A stretch of 64,000 nucleotides of DNA from Streptomyces sp. DG1A-41 (GCF_037055355.1 NZ_CP146350.1:4301001-4365000), one strand, 5' to 3'; numbered from the stretch's first letter, positions 1 to 8,352 are shown. Notes: generated by a model from the letters alone, not told the origin. Translations and numbers: made by a program.

Positions 1-56
1 TCGACGTCGGGGGTCGCGGCCGCGTGCTCGACCGTGTCCAAGGGCGTCCGGCTCAT
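1..56 (-). CDS. purL: PurL, N-terminal fragment (FGAM synthase large subunit)
   Basis: Only the first 18 codons lie in the window ([18 protein letters not shown]); the rest lies beyond base 1. The ATG at 56-54 overlaps the purQ stop codon as ATGA, which is typical of translationally coupled purSQL genes. PurL is the synthetase subunit that, with PurQ-delivered ammonia and PurS, makes formylglycinamidine ribonucleotide in purine synthesis. The identification rests on gene order and the coupled start more than on the short peptide. Confidence 0.75.
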   Translation of the reverse strand, partial: MSRTPLDTVEHAAATPDV

Positions 57-733
57 GCGTTGACCAGCTTCTTGAGGATCGAGGTGAAGAACGGGAGACC
101 GTCGGTACGACCGGTACCGATCAGCGGCTCGACGGCGTGCTCGGGGTGCGGCATGAGGCCTACGACGTTGCCGGCCTCGTTGGTGACACCCGCGATGTCG
201 TTGTTCGAGCCGTTGGGGTTGACGTCCAGGTACCGGAAGGCGACCCGGCCCTCGGACTCCAGCGTGTCCAGCGTGCGCTGGTCGGCGACGTACTGGCCGT
301 CAATGTTCTTCAGCGGGATGCGGATCTCCTGGCCGGCGGTGTAGTCGCTGGTCCAGGCCGTCTCGGCGTTCTCCACGCGCAGCTTCTGGTCACGGCAGAT
401 GAAGTGCAGGTGGTTGTTGCGCAGCATCGTGCCGGGCAGCAGATGGGCTTCGGTGAGGATCTGGAAGCCGTTGCAGATGCCGAGGACCGGGAGGCCGGCC
501 TTCGCCTGCTCGAGCAGGGGCTCCATCACCGGCGAGAAGCGCGCGATGGCACCGGCGCGCAGATAGTCGCCGTAGGAGAAGCCACCGCACAGCACCACGG
601 CGTCGACCTGCTTCAGGTCCTTGTCCTTGTGCCACAGGGCGACCGGCTCGGCGCCCGCGAGCCGGATCGCGCGCTGGGTGTCCCGGTCGTCCAGACTGCC
701 GGGGAAAGTGACGACGCCAATACGAGCGGTCAC
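53..733 (-). CDS. purQ: Phosphoribosylformylglycinamidine synthase subunit PurQ
   Basis: A 226-residue class I glutamine amidotransferase that releases ammonia from glutamine for PurL in the fourth step of purine synthesis (cytosolic PurLQS complex). The nucleophile cysteine is C87 in the VLGICNGFQ elbow, and the His/Glu of the triad are H196 and E198 in MPHPEHA. The length is standard for a stand-alone PurQ. It starts with a GTG at 733 that overlaps the purS stop as GTGA, and its TGA overlaps the purL ATG, so purS-purQ-purL read as one coupled operon. No defects are visible. Confidence 0.97.
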   Translation of the reverse strand: MTARIGVVTFPGSLDDRDTQRAIRLAGAEPVALWHKDKDLKQVDAVVLCGGFSYGDYLRAGAIARFSPVMEPLLEQAKAGLPVLGICNGFQILTEAHLLPGTMLRNNHLHFICRDQKLRVENAETAWTSDYTAGQEIRIPLKNIDGQYVADQRTLDTLESEGRVAFRYLDVNPNGSNNDIAGVTNEAGNVVGLMPHPEHAVEPLIGTGRTDGLPFFTSILKKLVNA

Positions 734-993
734 TTCACGGCCTCCGCGACTTCCTCGACCCGGACCGTGAAGTCCTCGATCACGGTGTTCGCGAGGAAGG
801 ACTCCGCAAGATCGTGAATGCGGGCGAGGGCGGCCTCGTCGACCGGCCCGTCAACTTCCAGTTCGAAACGCTTTCCCTGGCGGACGTCCGAGACCCCGTC
901 GAAACCCAGCCGCGGCAGTGCGCGCTGCACCGCCTGGCCCTGGGGGTCGAGGATCTCCGGCTTGAGCATGACGTCGACTACGACGCGTGCCAC
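730..993 (-). CDS. purS: Phosphoribosylformylglycinamidine synthase subunit PurS
   Basis: An 87-residue PurS, the small dimeric subunit that bridges PurQ and PurL and helps channel ammonia. The sequence [19 protein letters not shown] and the later [10 protein letters not shown] are characteristic of the family. I chose the GTG at 993 because a GGGAG sits about seven bases upstream and family members begin M-A-R-V. An in-frame GTG at 999 would add two residues. It is the first gene of the purSQL operon, with its stop overlapping the purQ start. The divergent gene on the other side is the Lsr2-type gene, about 270 bp away. Confidence 0.95.
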   Translation of the reverse strand: MARVVVDVMLKPEILDPQGQAVQRALPRLGFDGVSDVRQGKRFELEVDGPVDEAALARIHDLAESFLANTVIEDFTVRVEEVAEAVK

Positions 994-999
994 TGGCAC

Positions 1000-1260
1000 T
1001 CCCGGTGTGTGGTGCTGAGCAGGTTCCTTCAGACTACCCGCACAAAATTTCTACGCGCGTCGACTTGTAGGAATCTACGTGACGGTCATCACGATCCGGC
1101 ATCGACGGGCCCACACACGAAAATTTCCGGGAAAGATTCCGGGTCGACACCCGAAACCTATTGCGTTCGGACACGCGGAAGGATTTAGTCGGGTTTCACA
1201 TTGCATTGCCGGGCACTGTAGAAATGAATTGGCAAGTGCCGCAGGAAGGGACCGATATTC
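1000..1260. promoter_or_regulatory. Divergent purS / lsr2-type promoter region
   Basis: This 260-bp intergenic region separates the leftward purSQL operon from the rightward Lsr2-type gene. Its right half (about 1090-1260) is noticeably AT-richer than the surrounding DNA, with AAAATTT and several TTT/AAA tracts. Lsr2-family proteins bind AT-rich DNA, so autoregulation is plausible. This is an inference from composition and no defined operator was assigned. A GGAAGGGA ribosome-binding site lies just before the GTG at 1261. Confidence 0.4.
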
Positions 1261-1578
1261 GTGGCTCAGAAGGTCGTGGTCACTCTCTTTGACGACATCG
1301 ACGGCTCGGAAGCGGCGGAAACGATCGCCTTCGGACTGGACGGCAAGTCATACGAGATCGACCTGAACGAAGTCAATGCCGACGAACTGCGGAAGGCGCT
1401 CGCGCCCTACGTGGAGGCCGGCCGCAAGCGGTCCCGCTCGGGCCGGGCGTACCGGCAGACGGAGGTCGCCCCCGACCCGTCGGCCGTGCGGGCCTGGGCC
1501 CAGGCCAACAAGATGGAGGTCCCCGCGCGCGGGCGCATCCCCAAGAGGATCTACGAGGCGTTCACCGCCGCGCAGTGA
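1261..1578 (+). CDS. Lsr2-family nucleoid-associated protein (LsrL-like paralogue)
   Basis: A 105-residue basic protein with the two Lsr2 parts: an N-terminal dimerisation/bridging domain (about 1-60, starting MAQKVVVTLFDDIDG) and a C-terminal DNA-binding domain (about 70-105). The AT-hook-like RGR occurs at residues 90-92, inside PARGRIPKRIYEAF. Lsr2 proteins bridge AT-rich DNA and silence horizontally acquired and secondary-metabolite genes. Streptomycetes usually have two copies. The position beside purS matches, from memory, the second copy (lsrL) of S. coelicolor, but the paralogue assignment is by context only. The GTG start is supported by a GGAAGGGA upstream. Confidence 0.93.
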   Translation: MAQKVVVTLFDDIDGSEAAETIAFGLDGKSYEIDLNEVNADELRKALAPYVEAGRKRSRSGRAYRQTEVAPDPSAVRAWAQANKMEVPARGRIPKRIYEAFTAAQ

Positions 1579-1712
1579 CGGCCGGTGAGACCCGGGCGGA
1601 CGACGGGTCACCCGCCCCTCGCGGCAACCGACTTGCGCAGCACCCCGGCTGATCAGCTAGAGTCTGGAGCACGCCGAGGGGCGAGGCCGAAAGGCCCGGC
1701 TCACGGAAACAC

Positions 1713-1784
1713 GCGGGTGTAGTTCAGTAGTAGAACATCCCCCTTCCAGGGGGAAGGCGCAGTGTGCGATTCCTGTCACCCGCT
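1713..1784 (+). tRNA. tRNA-Gly(TCC) with non-canonical D- and T-loops
   Basis: The acceptor stem GCGGGTG (1713-1719) pairs perfectly with CACCCGC (1777-1783) and the discriminator is U. The D-stem GTTC/GAAC and the five-pair anticodon stem TCCCC/GGGGA are perfect, and the loop CTTCCAG gives anticodon TCC at 1745-1747. The D-loop is AGTAGTA, so the usual G18G19 reads AG. The T-arm has no GTTC: the segment reads GTGCGATT, and its stem is weak in any register (best is GCAG/CTGT with an enlarged loop). The two neighbouring tRNA-Gly(GCC) genes have normal loops. See findings. Confidence 0.85.
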
Positions 1785-1866
1785 CTGCATCGCCAGTACC
1801 GACCACTCTTGTGGATCAGGTAGGCTGGTGCCCGCACCGATCGGTGAGAGCCGGTCGGGAGCACAT

Positions 1867-1939
1867 GCGGACGTAGCTCAGTTGGTAGAGCGCAACCTTG
1901 CCAAGGTTGAGGTCGCGAGTTCGAGCCTCGTCGTCCGCT
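1867..1939 (+). tRNA. tRNA-Gly(GCC), copy 1
   Basis: A canonical 73-nt cloverleaf: acceptor GCGGACG/CGTCCGC, D-loop with GG, anticodon stem CAACC/GGTTG with loop TTGCCAA (anticodon GCC), and T-loop TTCGAGC. CCA is not encoded. It differs from the copy at 5777-5849 at only three positions, one pair of which is compensatory in the acceptor stem. Confidence 0.96.
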
Positions 1940-1948
1940 CGGGAATGA

Positions 1949-1974
1949 GACCCCGGTCCTGATGGACCGGGGTC
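1949..1974 (+). terminator. Rho-independent-type hairpin after tRNA-Gly cluster
   Basis: An 11-bp perfect stem, GACCCCGGTCC and its complement, around a TGAT loop, followed by TTCTTC. It lies ten bases past the tRNA and ends transcription of the tRNA-Gly pair before the ABC transporter gene. Confidence 0.85.
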
Positions 1975-2069
1975 TTCTTCGTGTTTCCTTCTCCGCTTCT
2001 GACATTTGTCATGCCGAGTGATGACAGCGCGCACTGCTGCCCGCCCTGTCGGGGCGGAACGCTGAAGGC

Positions 2070-3041
2070 ATGGAAACCAACGGACACGAACACGTGATTG
2101 AGGTCACTGACCTGCGGCGCGTGTACGGGGGCGGGTTCGAGGCGGTACGCGGAATCAGCTTTTCCGTACGACGCGGGGAGATCTTCGCCCTGCTGGGCAC
2201 CAACGGCGCGGGCAAGACGTCGACCGTCGAACTGCTGGAGGGACTCGCGGCGCCGGCGGACGGCCGGGTGCGGGTCCTCGGCCACGACCCGTACACCGAC
2301 CGGGCCGTCGTACGGCCCCGCACCGGGGTGATGCTGCAGGAAGGCGGCTTCCCGTCCGAGTTGACCGTCGCGGAGACCGCGCGGATGTGGGCGGGATGCG
2401 TGAGCGGGGCCCGGCCGCCGGCGGAGGTCCTGGCGCTGGTCGGGCTGGAGTCGAAGGCCGGCACCCGGGTCAAGCAGTTGTCCGGCGGCCAGCGGCGCCG
2501 GCTGGATCTGGCGCTCGCGCTGCTCAGCGATCCCGAGGTGCTCTTCCTGGACGAGCCCACCACCGGGCTGGACGCCGAAGGCCGCCGCGACACCTGGGAG
2601 TTGGTGAGCACGCTGCGCGACGGCGGTACGACGGTGCTGCTGACCACGCACTACCTGGAGGAGGCCGAGAACCTCGCCGACCGGCTTGCGATCATGCACG
2701 ACGGCCGCATCGCCACCACCGGGACCCCGGCCGAGGTGACCGCCGCGGAACCGTCGCGGATCTCCTTCGAGCTGCCCGAGGGCTACCTCGTGGGCGATCT
2801 CCCGCCGCTCGGCGAACTGGGCGTGACCGGACACGAGACCGACGGCCGGATCATCCGGCTCCGCACCCATGAACTCCAGCGGACGGCCACCGGGCTGCTG
2901 ACGTGGGCCGCGCAGGCCCGGGTGGAGCTGCGCCGCCTGGACGTGCGGTCGGCCTCCCTGGAGGAGGCGTTCCTCGGTATCGCCGAGAACGTCTCCGCGG
3001 AGCAGGCCGTCGGGATGACGACGAAGGAGTACGCGGCATGA
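2070..3041 (+). CDS. ABC-2 type exporter, ATP-binding protein
   Basis: A 323-residue ABC ATPase. Walker A GTNGAGKT is at about 43-50, the signature LSGGQ at 137-141, Walker B VLFLDE at 157-162, then the D-loop GLD and a switch histidine in LTTHYLEEAE near 190. The roughly 100-residue C-terminal extension is typical of the drug/antibiotic-type (DrrA/CcmA) subgroup. Its stop overlaps the permease start (ATGA), so the two form one exporter. The substrate cannot be inferred. The downstream histidine kinase and response regulator probably control the pump, as in many Streptomyces exporter/two-component cassettes. Confidence 0.93.
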   Translation: METNGHEHVIEVTDLRRVYGGGFEAVRGISFSVRRGEIFALLGTNGAGKTSTVELLEGLAAPADGRVRVLGHDPYTDRAVVRPRTGVMLQEGGFPSELTVAETARMWAGCVSGARPPAEVLALVGLESKAGTRVKQLSGGQRRRLDLALALLSDPEVLFLDEPTTGLDAEGRRDTWELVSTLRDGGTTVLLTTHYLEEAENLADRLAIMHDGRIATTGTPAEVTAAEPSRISFELPEGYLVGDLPPLGELGVTGHETDGRIIRLRTHELQRTATGLLTWAAQARVELRRLDVRSASLEEAFLGIAENVSAEQAVGMTTKEYAA

Positions 3042-3841
3042 GCGCCACGCACACGACGACCCGCCCGGCGCCGGCGGCGACCACTCCCCTGAGCCGGATG
3101 ACGGCTCTCGCCCGTGCCGAGGTGGCCCTGCTCGGGCGCACCAGGGGCGCGCTCGTCGCCGCGCTGTTCGTGCCACTGGTGCTGCCGGTGAGCACGTCCC
3201 AGGCGGCCAAGGAGATGGACCTCGCCGAAGTGGGTCTGGACACCGGCACCCTGGTGCTGCCCGCCGCGGTCGGCTTCTCCCTGCTGTTCGCCGTCTATTC
3301 GGTGCTCGTCGGCGCCCTCGTCGTCCGGCGTGAGGAACTCGTCCTCAAGCGGCTGCGCACCGGTGAGCTGCGGGACGCCGAGATCCTGGCCGGTTCCGCG
3401 CTGCCGGCCGTACTCACCGGGCTCGCGCAGTGCCTGCTGCTGGCGGCGGGCTGCTGGGTCCTGCTGGACCTGTCCGCGCCGTCCGCGCCCCATCTGGCCG
3501 TCGGCGGCCTGCTGTTGGGGCTCGTGATGTGCGCCGCGCTCGCCGCCGCCACCGCGAGCTTCACCAGGACCGGCGAGAGCGCCCAGGTCACGCCCATACC
3601 GCTGATGATCATCTCGATGATGGGCTCGGGCATGCTCTTCCCGCTGGAGCTGCTGCCGGACCGGGTGGCCTCCGTCTGCGAACTGCTGCCGCTGACGCCC
3701 GTCGTCACCCTGGTGCGCGGCGGCTGGACCGGCGACCTGTCGGCGCACGATGCGCTGGGCGCCGTCGCGACGGCGGTGGTCTGGATCGTCATCGCCGTGT
3801 TTGCTGTACGGCGGTGGTTCCGCTGGGAACCGCGGCGCTGA
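3038..3841 (+). CDS. ABC-2 type exporter, permease
   Basis: A 267-residue membrane protein with about six hydrophobic segments and the ABC2_membrane layout: a cytosolic N-terminus, paired helices, and a conserved PLMIISMMGSGMLFPLELLP stretch before the last helices. The ATG at 3038 overlaps the ATPase stop. It should form a homodimeric pore driven by the preceding ATPase. The next gene, a sensor kinase, starts 21 bases downstream, so all four genes are probably co-transcribed. Confidence 0.9.
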   Translation: MSATHTTTRPAPAATTPLSRMTALARAEVALLGRTRGALVAALFVPLVLPVSTSQAAKEMDLAEVGLDTGTLVLPAAVGFSLLFAVYSVLVGALVVRREELVLKRLRTGELRDAEILAGSALPAVLTGLAQCLLLAAGCWVLLDLSAPSAPHLAVGGLLLGLVMCAALAAATASFTRTGESAQVTPIPLMIISMMGSGMLFPLELLPDRVASVCELLPLTPVVTLVRGGWTGDLSAHDALGAVATAVVWIVIAVFAVRRWFRWEPRR

Positions 3842-3862
3842 CCAAGGGGGAGTGACGGGCTG

Positions 3863-5137
3863 ATGCGGGGGCCGGACAGGTGGTGGCGGCGGAAGACGAC
3901 GCCGGAGAAGGTCGAGACGTACACGCGGTCGTCGTTTCACTTCTTCGCGGTGTTCGAGTTCTTGTTCGTCGCGCTCACGGCCGTGGCTCCGCTGGGTGTG
4001 CGGCTGGGCGGCGTGATGCTGCTGATGGTGGCCGCGCACGCCGTCATCTCCTTCGTCACCGTGTCGCGGGCGGTGGACTGGACGCGTGGCAGGCGGTCGC
4101 AGCCCGTACGGCTGCTGTGGACACTGGCCGCCGTCACCGGCGCGGTCGCCGTCACCGCCATGGCCATCGTCCAGCACGGACCGGACCGCGAGAGCGTCGA
4201 TACCGCCGCGGGCGGGGTCTTCGGCACCGTCCTGGTCTACAGTCCCGGCATCATCGCGCTGGGCGTCCGTGACCGGCGGCGGGCGTTCGGGATCGCGGGC
4301 GGCTTCGCGGTGGGCGTCTGGCTCGTGTCGGTCGCGCTGGGTGCCTCCGCGCTCGGCGCGCTCTTCGCGGCGGTGGCCGTGCTGGGCGGCGGCCTCTTCC
4401 TCGCCTTCACGGCCGTCTTCTCCGTGTGGCTGCTCAACGCCGTCTACCAACTCGACGAGGCACGCGAGACCCGGACCCGGCTCGCCGTCGCCGAGGAGCG
4501 GCTGAGGTTCGGGCGGGATCTGCACGACGTCATGGGACGGAACCTGGCCGTCATCGCGCTCAAGAGCGAACTGGCCGTGCAGCTCGCCCAGCGGGGCAGG
4601 CCGGAGGCCGTGGCGCAGATGGTCGAGGTGCAGCGGCTCGCGCAGGAGTCGCAGCGGGAGGTACGGGAGGTCGTGCGCGGCTACCGGGAGGCCGACCTCG
4701 GCACGGAACTCGCCGGGGCGCAGGGGGTGCTGGCCGCGGCCGGCATCGACTGCACGGTGAGCGGGGCGACGGCGGCCGGGCTGCCGGTCGCGGTGCAGTC
4801 CGCCCTGGGGTGGGTCGTACGGGAGGCAGCGACGAATGTCCTGCGGCACGGGGACGCGCGGCGGTGTGCGGTGAGGCTGCGGGTGCTGGAGGGGCACGTG
4901 GTGTTATCCGTGGAGAACGACGGGGTCACCGAGGCCGGGGACGGGTCGTCCGGCTCGTCCGGCTCCGGGCTCGCCGGGCTGCGCGAGCGGCTGGCGGAGA
5001 TCGACGGGACGCTGGAGGCCGGGCCCGCGGACAAGGGGCTGTTCCGGCTGACGGCAAAGATTCCGATGCCGTCAGCCGGAACAGCCCCTTCCGAGTCCAT
5101 CGCCGCTGTGCGTTCCATGAGTGAGGTCACACCATGA
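3863..5137 (+). CDS. Sensor histidine kinase, NarL/DesK type
   Basis: A 424-residue kinase. It has about six predicted membrane segments between residues 25 and 195 and no obvious extracellular sensor domain. A HisKA_3 dimerisation domain follows, with the phospho-acceptor H221 in RFGRDLHDVMGRN, then a HATPase domain with the N-box REAATNVLRHG near 315 and a GSGLAGLRERL glycine box. Kinases of this layout usually sense membrane state or membrane-active compounds. The stop overlaps the response-regulator ATG as ATGA. The exporter immediately upstream is the probable target operon. Confidence 0.93.
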   Translation: MRGPDRWWRRKTTPEKVETYTRSSFHFFAVFEFLFVALTAVAPLGVRLGGVMLLMVAAHAVISFVTVSRAVDWTRGRRSQPVRLLWTLAAVTGAVAVTAMAIVQHGPDRESVDTAAGGVFGTVLVYSPGIIALGVRDRRRAFGIAGGFAVGVWLVSVALGASALGALFAAVAVLGGGLFLAFTAVFSVWLLNAVYQLDEARETRTRLAVAEERLRFGRDLHDVMGRNLAVIALKSELAVQLAQRGRPEAVAQMVEVQRLAQESQREVREVVRGYREADLGTELAGAQGVLAAAGIDCTVSGATAAGLPVAVQSALGWVVREAATNVLRHGDARRCAVRLRVLEGHVVLSVENDGVTEAGDGSSGSSGSGLAGLRERLAEIDGTLEAGPADKGLFRLTAKIPMPSAGTAPSESIAAVRSMSEVTP

Positions 5138-5754
5138 CGGCCGTAGAGCCGGTTCGGCTGCTGCTCGCCGATGACGAGCACCTCATTCGCGGGGCGCTCG
5201 CCGCGCTGCTGTCGCTGGAGGACGACCTCATGGTCGTCGCCGAGGCGGCCACCGGTCCGGAGGCGCTGGCGATGGCCCGGGCGCACAAGCCCGACGTCGC
5301 CGTACTGGATCTCCAGATGCCCGGCGCCGACGGTGTGAAGGTCGCCACATCCCTGCGCACCGAACTGCCCGGCTGCAAGGTGCTCATCGTCACCAGTCAC
5401 GGGCGGCCCGGGCATCTCAAGCGGGCGCTGGAGGCCGGGGTGCGGGGGTTCGTGCCGAAGACCGTGAGCGCTCAGCGGCTCGCGGAGCTCATTCGCACGG
5501 TGCACGCCGGGAACCGCTACGTCGACCCGGAGTTGGCCGCCGACGCGATCGCCGCCGGGGACTCGCCGCTGACCGCCCGGGAGGCCGAGGTACTGGAACT
5601 CGCAGCCGACGGTGCGCCGGTGGCGGAGATCGCGGAGCGGGCCGCGCTGTCGCAGGGGACCGTGCGCAACTACCTGTCGTCGGCCGTGTCGAAGCTCGGT
5701 GCGGAGAACCGGCATGCCGCGGTGCGGCTCGCGCGGGAGCGAGGTTGGGTATAG
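5134..5754 (+). CDS. Response regulator, NarL/LuxR family
   Basis: A 206-residue regulator. The receiver domain (about 6-122) has acidic residues D13/D14 and phospho-acceptor D59 in AVLDLQMPG. A LuxR-type HTH occupies about 140-205 (LTAREAEVLELAADG, then TVRNYLSSAVSKLG). It is translationally coupled to the kinase and ends 22 bases before the second tRNA-Gly(GCC). It most likely controls the ABC exporter upstream, though no binding site was identified. Confidence 0.94.
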   Translation: MTAVEPVRLLLADDEHLIRGALAALLSLEDDLMVVAEAATGPEALAMARAHKPDVAVLDLQMPGADGVKVATSLRTELPGCKVLIVTSHGRPGHLKRALEAGVRGFVPKTVSAQRLAELIRTVHAGNRYVDPELAADAIAAGDSPLTAREAEVLELAADGAPVAEIAERAALSQGTVRNYLSSAVSKLGAENRHAAVRLARERGWV

Positions 5755-5776
5755 TGGGTCTCGCGCCACGGCGCAT

Positions 5777-5849
5777 GCGAACGTAGCTCAGTTGGTAGAG
5801 CGCAACCTTGCCAAGGTTGAGGTCGCGAGTTCGAACCTCGTCGTTCGCT
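5777..5849 (+). tRNA. tRNA-Gly(GCC), copy 2
   Basis: A canonical 73-nt tRNA with acceptor GCGAACG/CGTTCGC, anticodon GCC in loop TTGCCAA, and T-loop TTCGAAC. It is almost identical to the copy at 1867-1939, so the four-gene exporter/two-component cassette is flanked by two direct tRNA repeats 3.9 kb apart. Confidence 0.96.
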
Positions 5850-5854
5850 CCAGC

Positions 5855-5888
5855 GAGAAGCCCCCCGGTTCCGGCCGGGGGGCTTCTC
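5855..5888. terminator. Bidirectional terminator between tRNA-Gly and purC
   Basis: A 14-bp perfect stem GAGAAGCCCCCCGG with its complement and a six-base loop. It lies between a rightward tRNA and the leftward purC, 20 bases beyond the purC stop, and so can serve both strands. Confidence 0.85.
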
Positions 5889-5907
5889 TGTGTCCTGGCC
5901 GCCGGTC

Positions 5908-6807
5908 CTACGTCCAGCTGATGCCGGTCAGGCGCTCGTACGCTTCCACGTACTTGGCGCGGGTGGCGTCGACGACCTGCTGCGGCAGCGCGGGCGGCGG
6001 CTGCTCGCTCTTGCGGTCCCAGCCGGACTCCGCCGAGGTCAGCCAGTCGCGGACGTACTGCTTGTCGTACGACGGCTGCGCGCGGCCCGGCTGCCACTGG
6101 TCGGCCGGCCAGAAGCGGGAGGAGTCCGCGGTGAGGACCTCGTCCGCGAGGACCAGGGAGTCGCCGTCGAAGCCGAACTCGAACTTCGTGTCCGCGAGGA
6201 TGATGCCCCGGTCGCGGGCGATGTCCCGGCCCCGGGAGTAGGCGGCGAGGGTCGCCTGGCGCAGCCGGGCGGCGGTGTCGGCGCCGACCTGGCGGGCGAC
6301 CTCCTCGTAGGAGACGTTCTCGTCGTGCTCGCCGACGGCGGCCTTGGTGGCCGGGGTGAAGATCGGGGCGGGCAGTTCACTGCCGTCGACCAGGCCCTCC
6401 GGCAGGGCGAGGCCGCAGACCGTGCGGGACTCGTTGTACTCGACCAGGCCCGAGCCGGTCAGGTAGCCGCGGGCCACGCACTCCACGGGGACCATCTGGA
6501 GCGACTTGCAGATGAGCGTGCGGCCCTCCCAGTCGGCGGGGGCGCCCGCGGGCAGTTCGGTGCTCAGGACGTGGTGGGAAACCAGGTCGGCGAGCTGCTC
6601 GAACCACCACAGGGAGAGCTGCGTGAGGATCCGGCCCTTGTCGGGGATCTCGGTCGGCAGCACCCAGTCGAACGCGGAGATGCGGTCGCTGGCGACCATC
6701 ACGAGGTCGCCCGCCTCGTTCTGGTACAGCTCGCGCACCTTTCCGGTGTGCAGATGCACCAGGCCCGGAACCTGGATCGGCTCGGGCTTTTCGACGAATC
6801 CGGACAC
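5908..6807 (-). CDS. purC: SAICAR synthase (phosphoribosylaminoimidazole-succinocarboxamide synthase)
   Basis: A 299-residue PurC that ligates aspartate to CAIR using ATP in purine synthesis. Family motifs visible are VRELYQNEAGDLVMVASDRISAFD near the start, IPDKGRILTQLS, CVARGYLTGSG, and DTKFEFGFD. The length fits the longer PurC form. The start ATG at 6807 follows a GGAGG-type sequence. It sits about 70 bp from the DMFase-like gene on the same strand and may be transcribed with it. Confidence 0.96.
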   Translation of the reverse strand: MSGFVEKPEPIQVPGLVHLHTGKVRELYQNEAGDLVMVASDRISAFDWVLPTEIPDKGRILTQLSLWWFEQLADLVSHHVLSTELPAGAPADWEGRTLICKSLQMVPVECVARGYLTGSGLVEYNESRTVCGLALPEGLVDGSELPAPIFTPATKAAVGEHDENVSYEEVARQVGADTAARLRQATLAAYSRGRDIARDRGIILADTKFEFGFDGDSLVLADEVLTADSSRFWPADQWQPGRAQPSYDKQYVRDWLTSAESGWDRKSEQPPPALPQQVVDATRAKYVEAYERLTGISWT

Positions 6808-6876
6808 GGTTCCTCCCCGTGGTTCTGAACGAGTGGCTCGATTCTCCCGTATGCGAGCTTGATCACCGACAGGGGG

Positions 6877-8352
6877 TCAGTCGCGTTTGCAGATGCGGTC
6901 CAGGAGGTTCGCGGTGGCCCGCTGGATGCGGGCGTCGACGTGGCCCGGTCGGTCCAGGGCCGGGGTCCAGGCGAACGTCCCGGACGCGAAGACCCACGCG
7001 CCGGACGGGGCGCGGTACAGGGACGTCTCCTGGTGGCGCTGTACGCGCTCCTTGTCGGTGTAGGGCGAGTGGGCGAGCAGCACGCGCTCCTCGTGCTCGG
7101 GCAGCGGCGTGCGCGGGAAGTAGCGGTCGGCCTCGCCCGCCACCAGGCCCTCGATCTCGTCCCCCTCGTGCGCCCCGGTCGCCTCCCAGAGCCAGTGCCC
7201 GGCGTTGCGCACGATCAGCGGGTGCGGCTCGGGGACGGGCCCGGCGTACTGGATGCCGATGAGCTGCTGCTCCGCACGGTCGATCTCCCGCCACAGCACC
7301 GGCTTGCCGGGGCCCCTGCGCTTGCGGCAGGTCAGCAGGCGGTCGGGGACGCCGGACGGGGAGGGGCCCAGTTCCACCTGCCAGTACATGGAGTTGGCGG
7401 AGAGGAAGACGAGCGAGGTGCCGGCGTCGCGGGCGAGCTCCACGGCGCCGCGCATCGCGGCCGACCAGTACTCGTCGTGGCCCGGGAAGACCAGGCCGCG
7501 GTAGCGGGTGGGGTCGACGCGGCCCGCGTGCAGGTCGCCGGCCGTGGCGTAGGCGATGTCGTAGCCGTAGCGCTCGGCCCAGCGGATGAAGTCGTAGGCG
7601 TGGCCGACGTGCAGGGGAAGGCCGGCGCCCGCGTACGGGCGGTCGAAGGAGACCGTGGTGGCGGCCTCGGCCTCGCCCAGCAGCCGGCCCTTCTCGTCCC
7701 AGGCGTGGTAGAGGCTGGCGCCGGTGCGGCCGTCCTCCGGGTAGAGGTTGTACGCCTGCCAGGTGATGTCGGGCAGGACGAGGAGCAGGTCGGCGGGCTG
7801 GTCGTGGCGGACCGTGAACGGAACATGGGAGCGGTAGCCGTCCGCGGTGGTGAGGACGGCGACGTACGCGCCGATGTTCCAGTGCGACGGGATCTGGAGC
7901 CGCCAGGACAGCCACCAGTGGTGGCAGGAGACCGTACGGTCCGCCGTGAGCGGCGGGGGCTGCACGATGCCGGACAGGCGCGGGCTGTTGGTGATCTTCG
8001 CGGCGCCGTCACCGCCGTAGTGGCCGATGCGGTAGATGTCGACGCCGAACTCCTGGGGCGGGTCGACGGTGATGTGGAAGTCGATGGCCTCGCCGGGCGC
8101 GACCGCGCCGGCGGAGGTGAAGCCCTTGATCTGGCGGTGGACGTCGTCGGCCGCGCGGGGGCCGCCGGAGCGGCTGCCGTTCTTCGGGGCCTGGGCCGGG
8201 TCCTGGTCCACGTACCAAGGGACGACCTGACCGCTGTCGTCGATGTACGTCACGTTCCCGCGCAGCCACGGAACGGGGCCCAGCCCGAAGGGATCCGTCA
8301 CGGCGTGCGCCAGCGCTCCCGACTCCCAGCGGCGGATCTGCTCCGAACCCAT
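6877..8352 (-). CDS. N,N-dimethylformamidase-like large-subunit protein (DMFA2_C type)
   Basis: A 491-residue protein resembling the C-terminal part of the N,N-dimethylformamidase large subunit: YRIGHYGGDGA, then TWQAYNLYPEDGRTGASLY, FPGHDEYWSAAMRGAVELA, LVFLSANSMYWQ and a terminal GAWVFASGTFAWTPAL. The glutamine-amidotransferase-like core (HDEYW) is typical. I chose the ATG at 8352 because GGGGAG lies seven bases upstream; the upstream in-frame extension is low complexity. No signal peptide is seen. The substrate in Streptomyces is unknown, and DMF hydrolysis should not be assumed. Confidence 0.8.
   Translation of the reverse strand: MGSEQIRRWESGALAHAVTDPFGLGPVPWLRGNVTYIDDSGQVVPWYVDQDPAQAPKNGSRSGGPRAADDVHRQIKGFTSAGAVAPGEAIDFHITVDPPQEFGVDIYRIGHYGGDGAAKITNSPRLSGIVQPPPLTADRTVSCHHWWLSWRLQIPSHWNIGAYVAVLTTADGYRSHVPFTVRHDQPADLLLVLPDITWQAYNLYPEDGRTGASLYHAWDEKGRLLGEAEAATTVSFDRPYAGAGLPLHVGHAYDFIRWAERYGYDIAYATAGDLHAGRVDPTRYRGLVFPGHDEYWSAAMRGAVELARDAGTSLVFLSANSMYWQVELGPSPSGVPDRLLTCRKRRGPGKPVLWREIDRAEQQLIGIQYAGPVPEPHPLIVRNAGHWLWEATGAHEGDEIEGLVAGEADRYFPRTPLPEHEERVLLAHSPYTDKERVQRHQETSLYRAPSGAWVFASGTFAWTPALDRPGHVDARIQRATANLLDRICKRD

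Noticed and set aside
1079..1092. GTGACGGTCATCAC as a palindromic operator before the Lsr2-type gene
   Set aside because: The symmetry is imperfect and short, and there is no second copy, so it was not listed as a site.
2783..4897. Minus-strand open frame of 704 codons opposite the exporter/kinase genes
   Set aside because: It is a shadow frame; the plus strand has complete ABC and kinase motifs.
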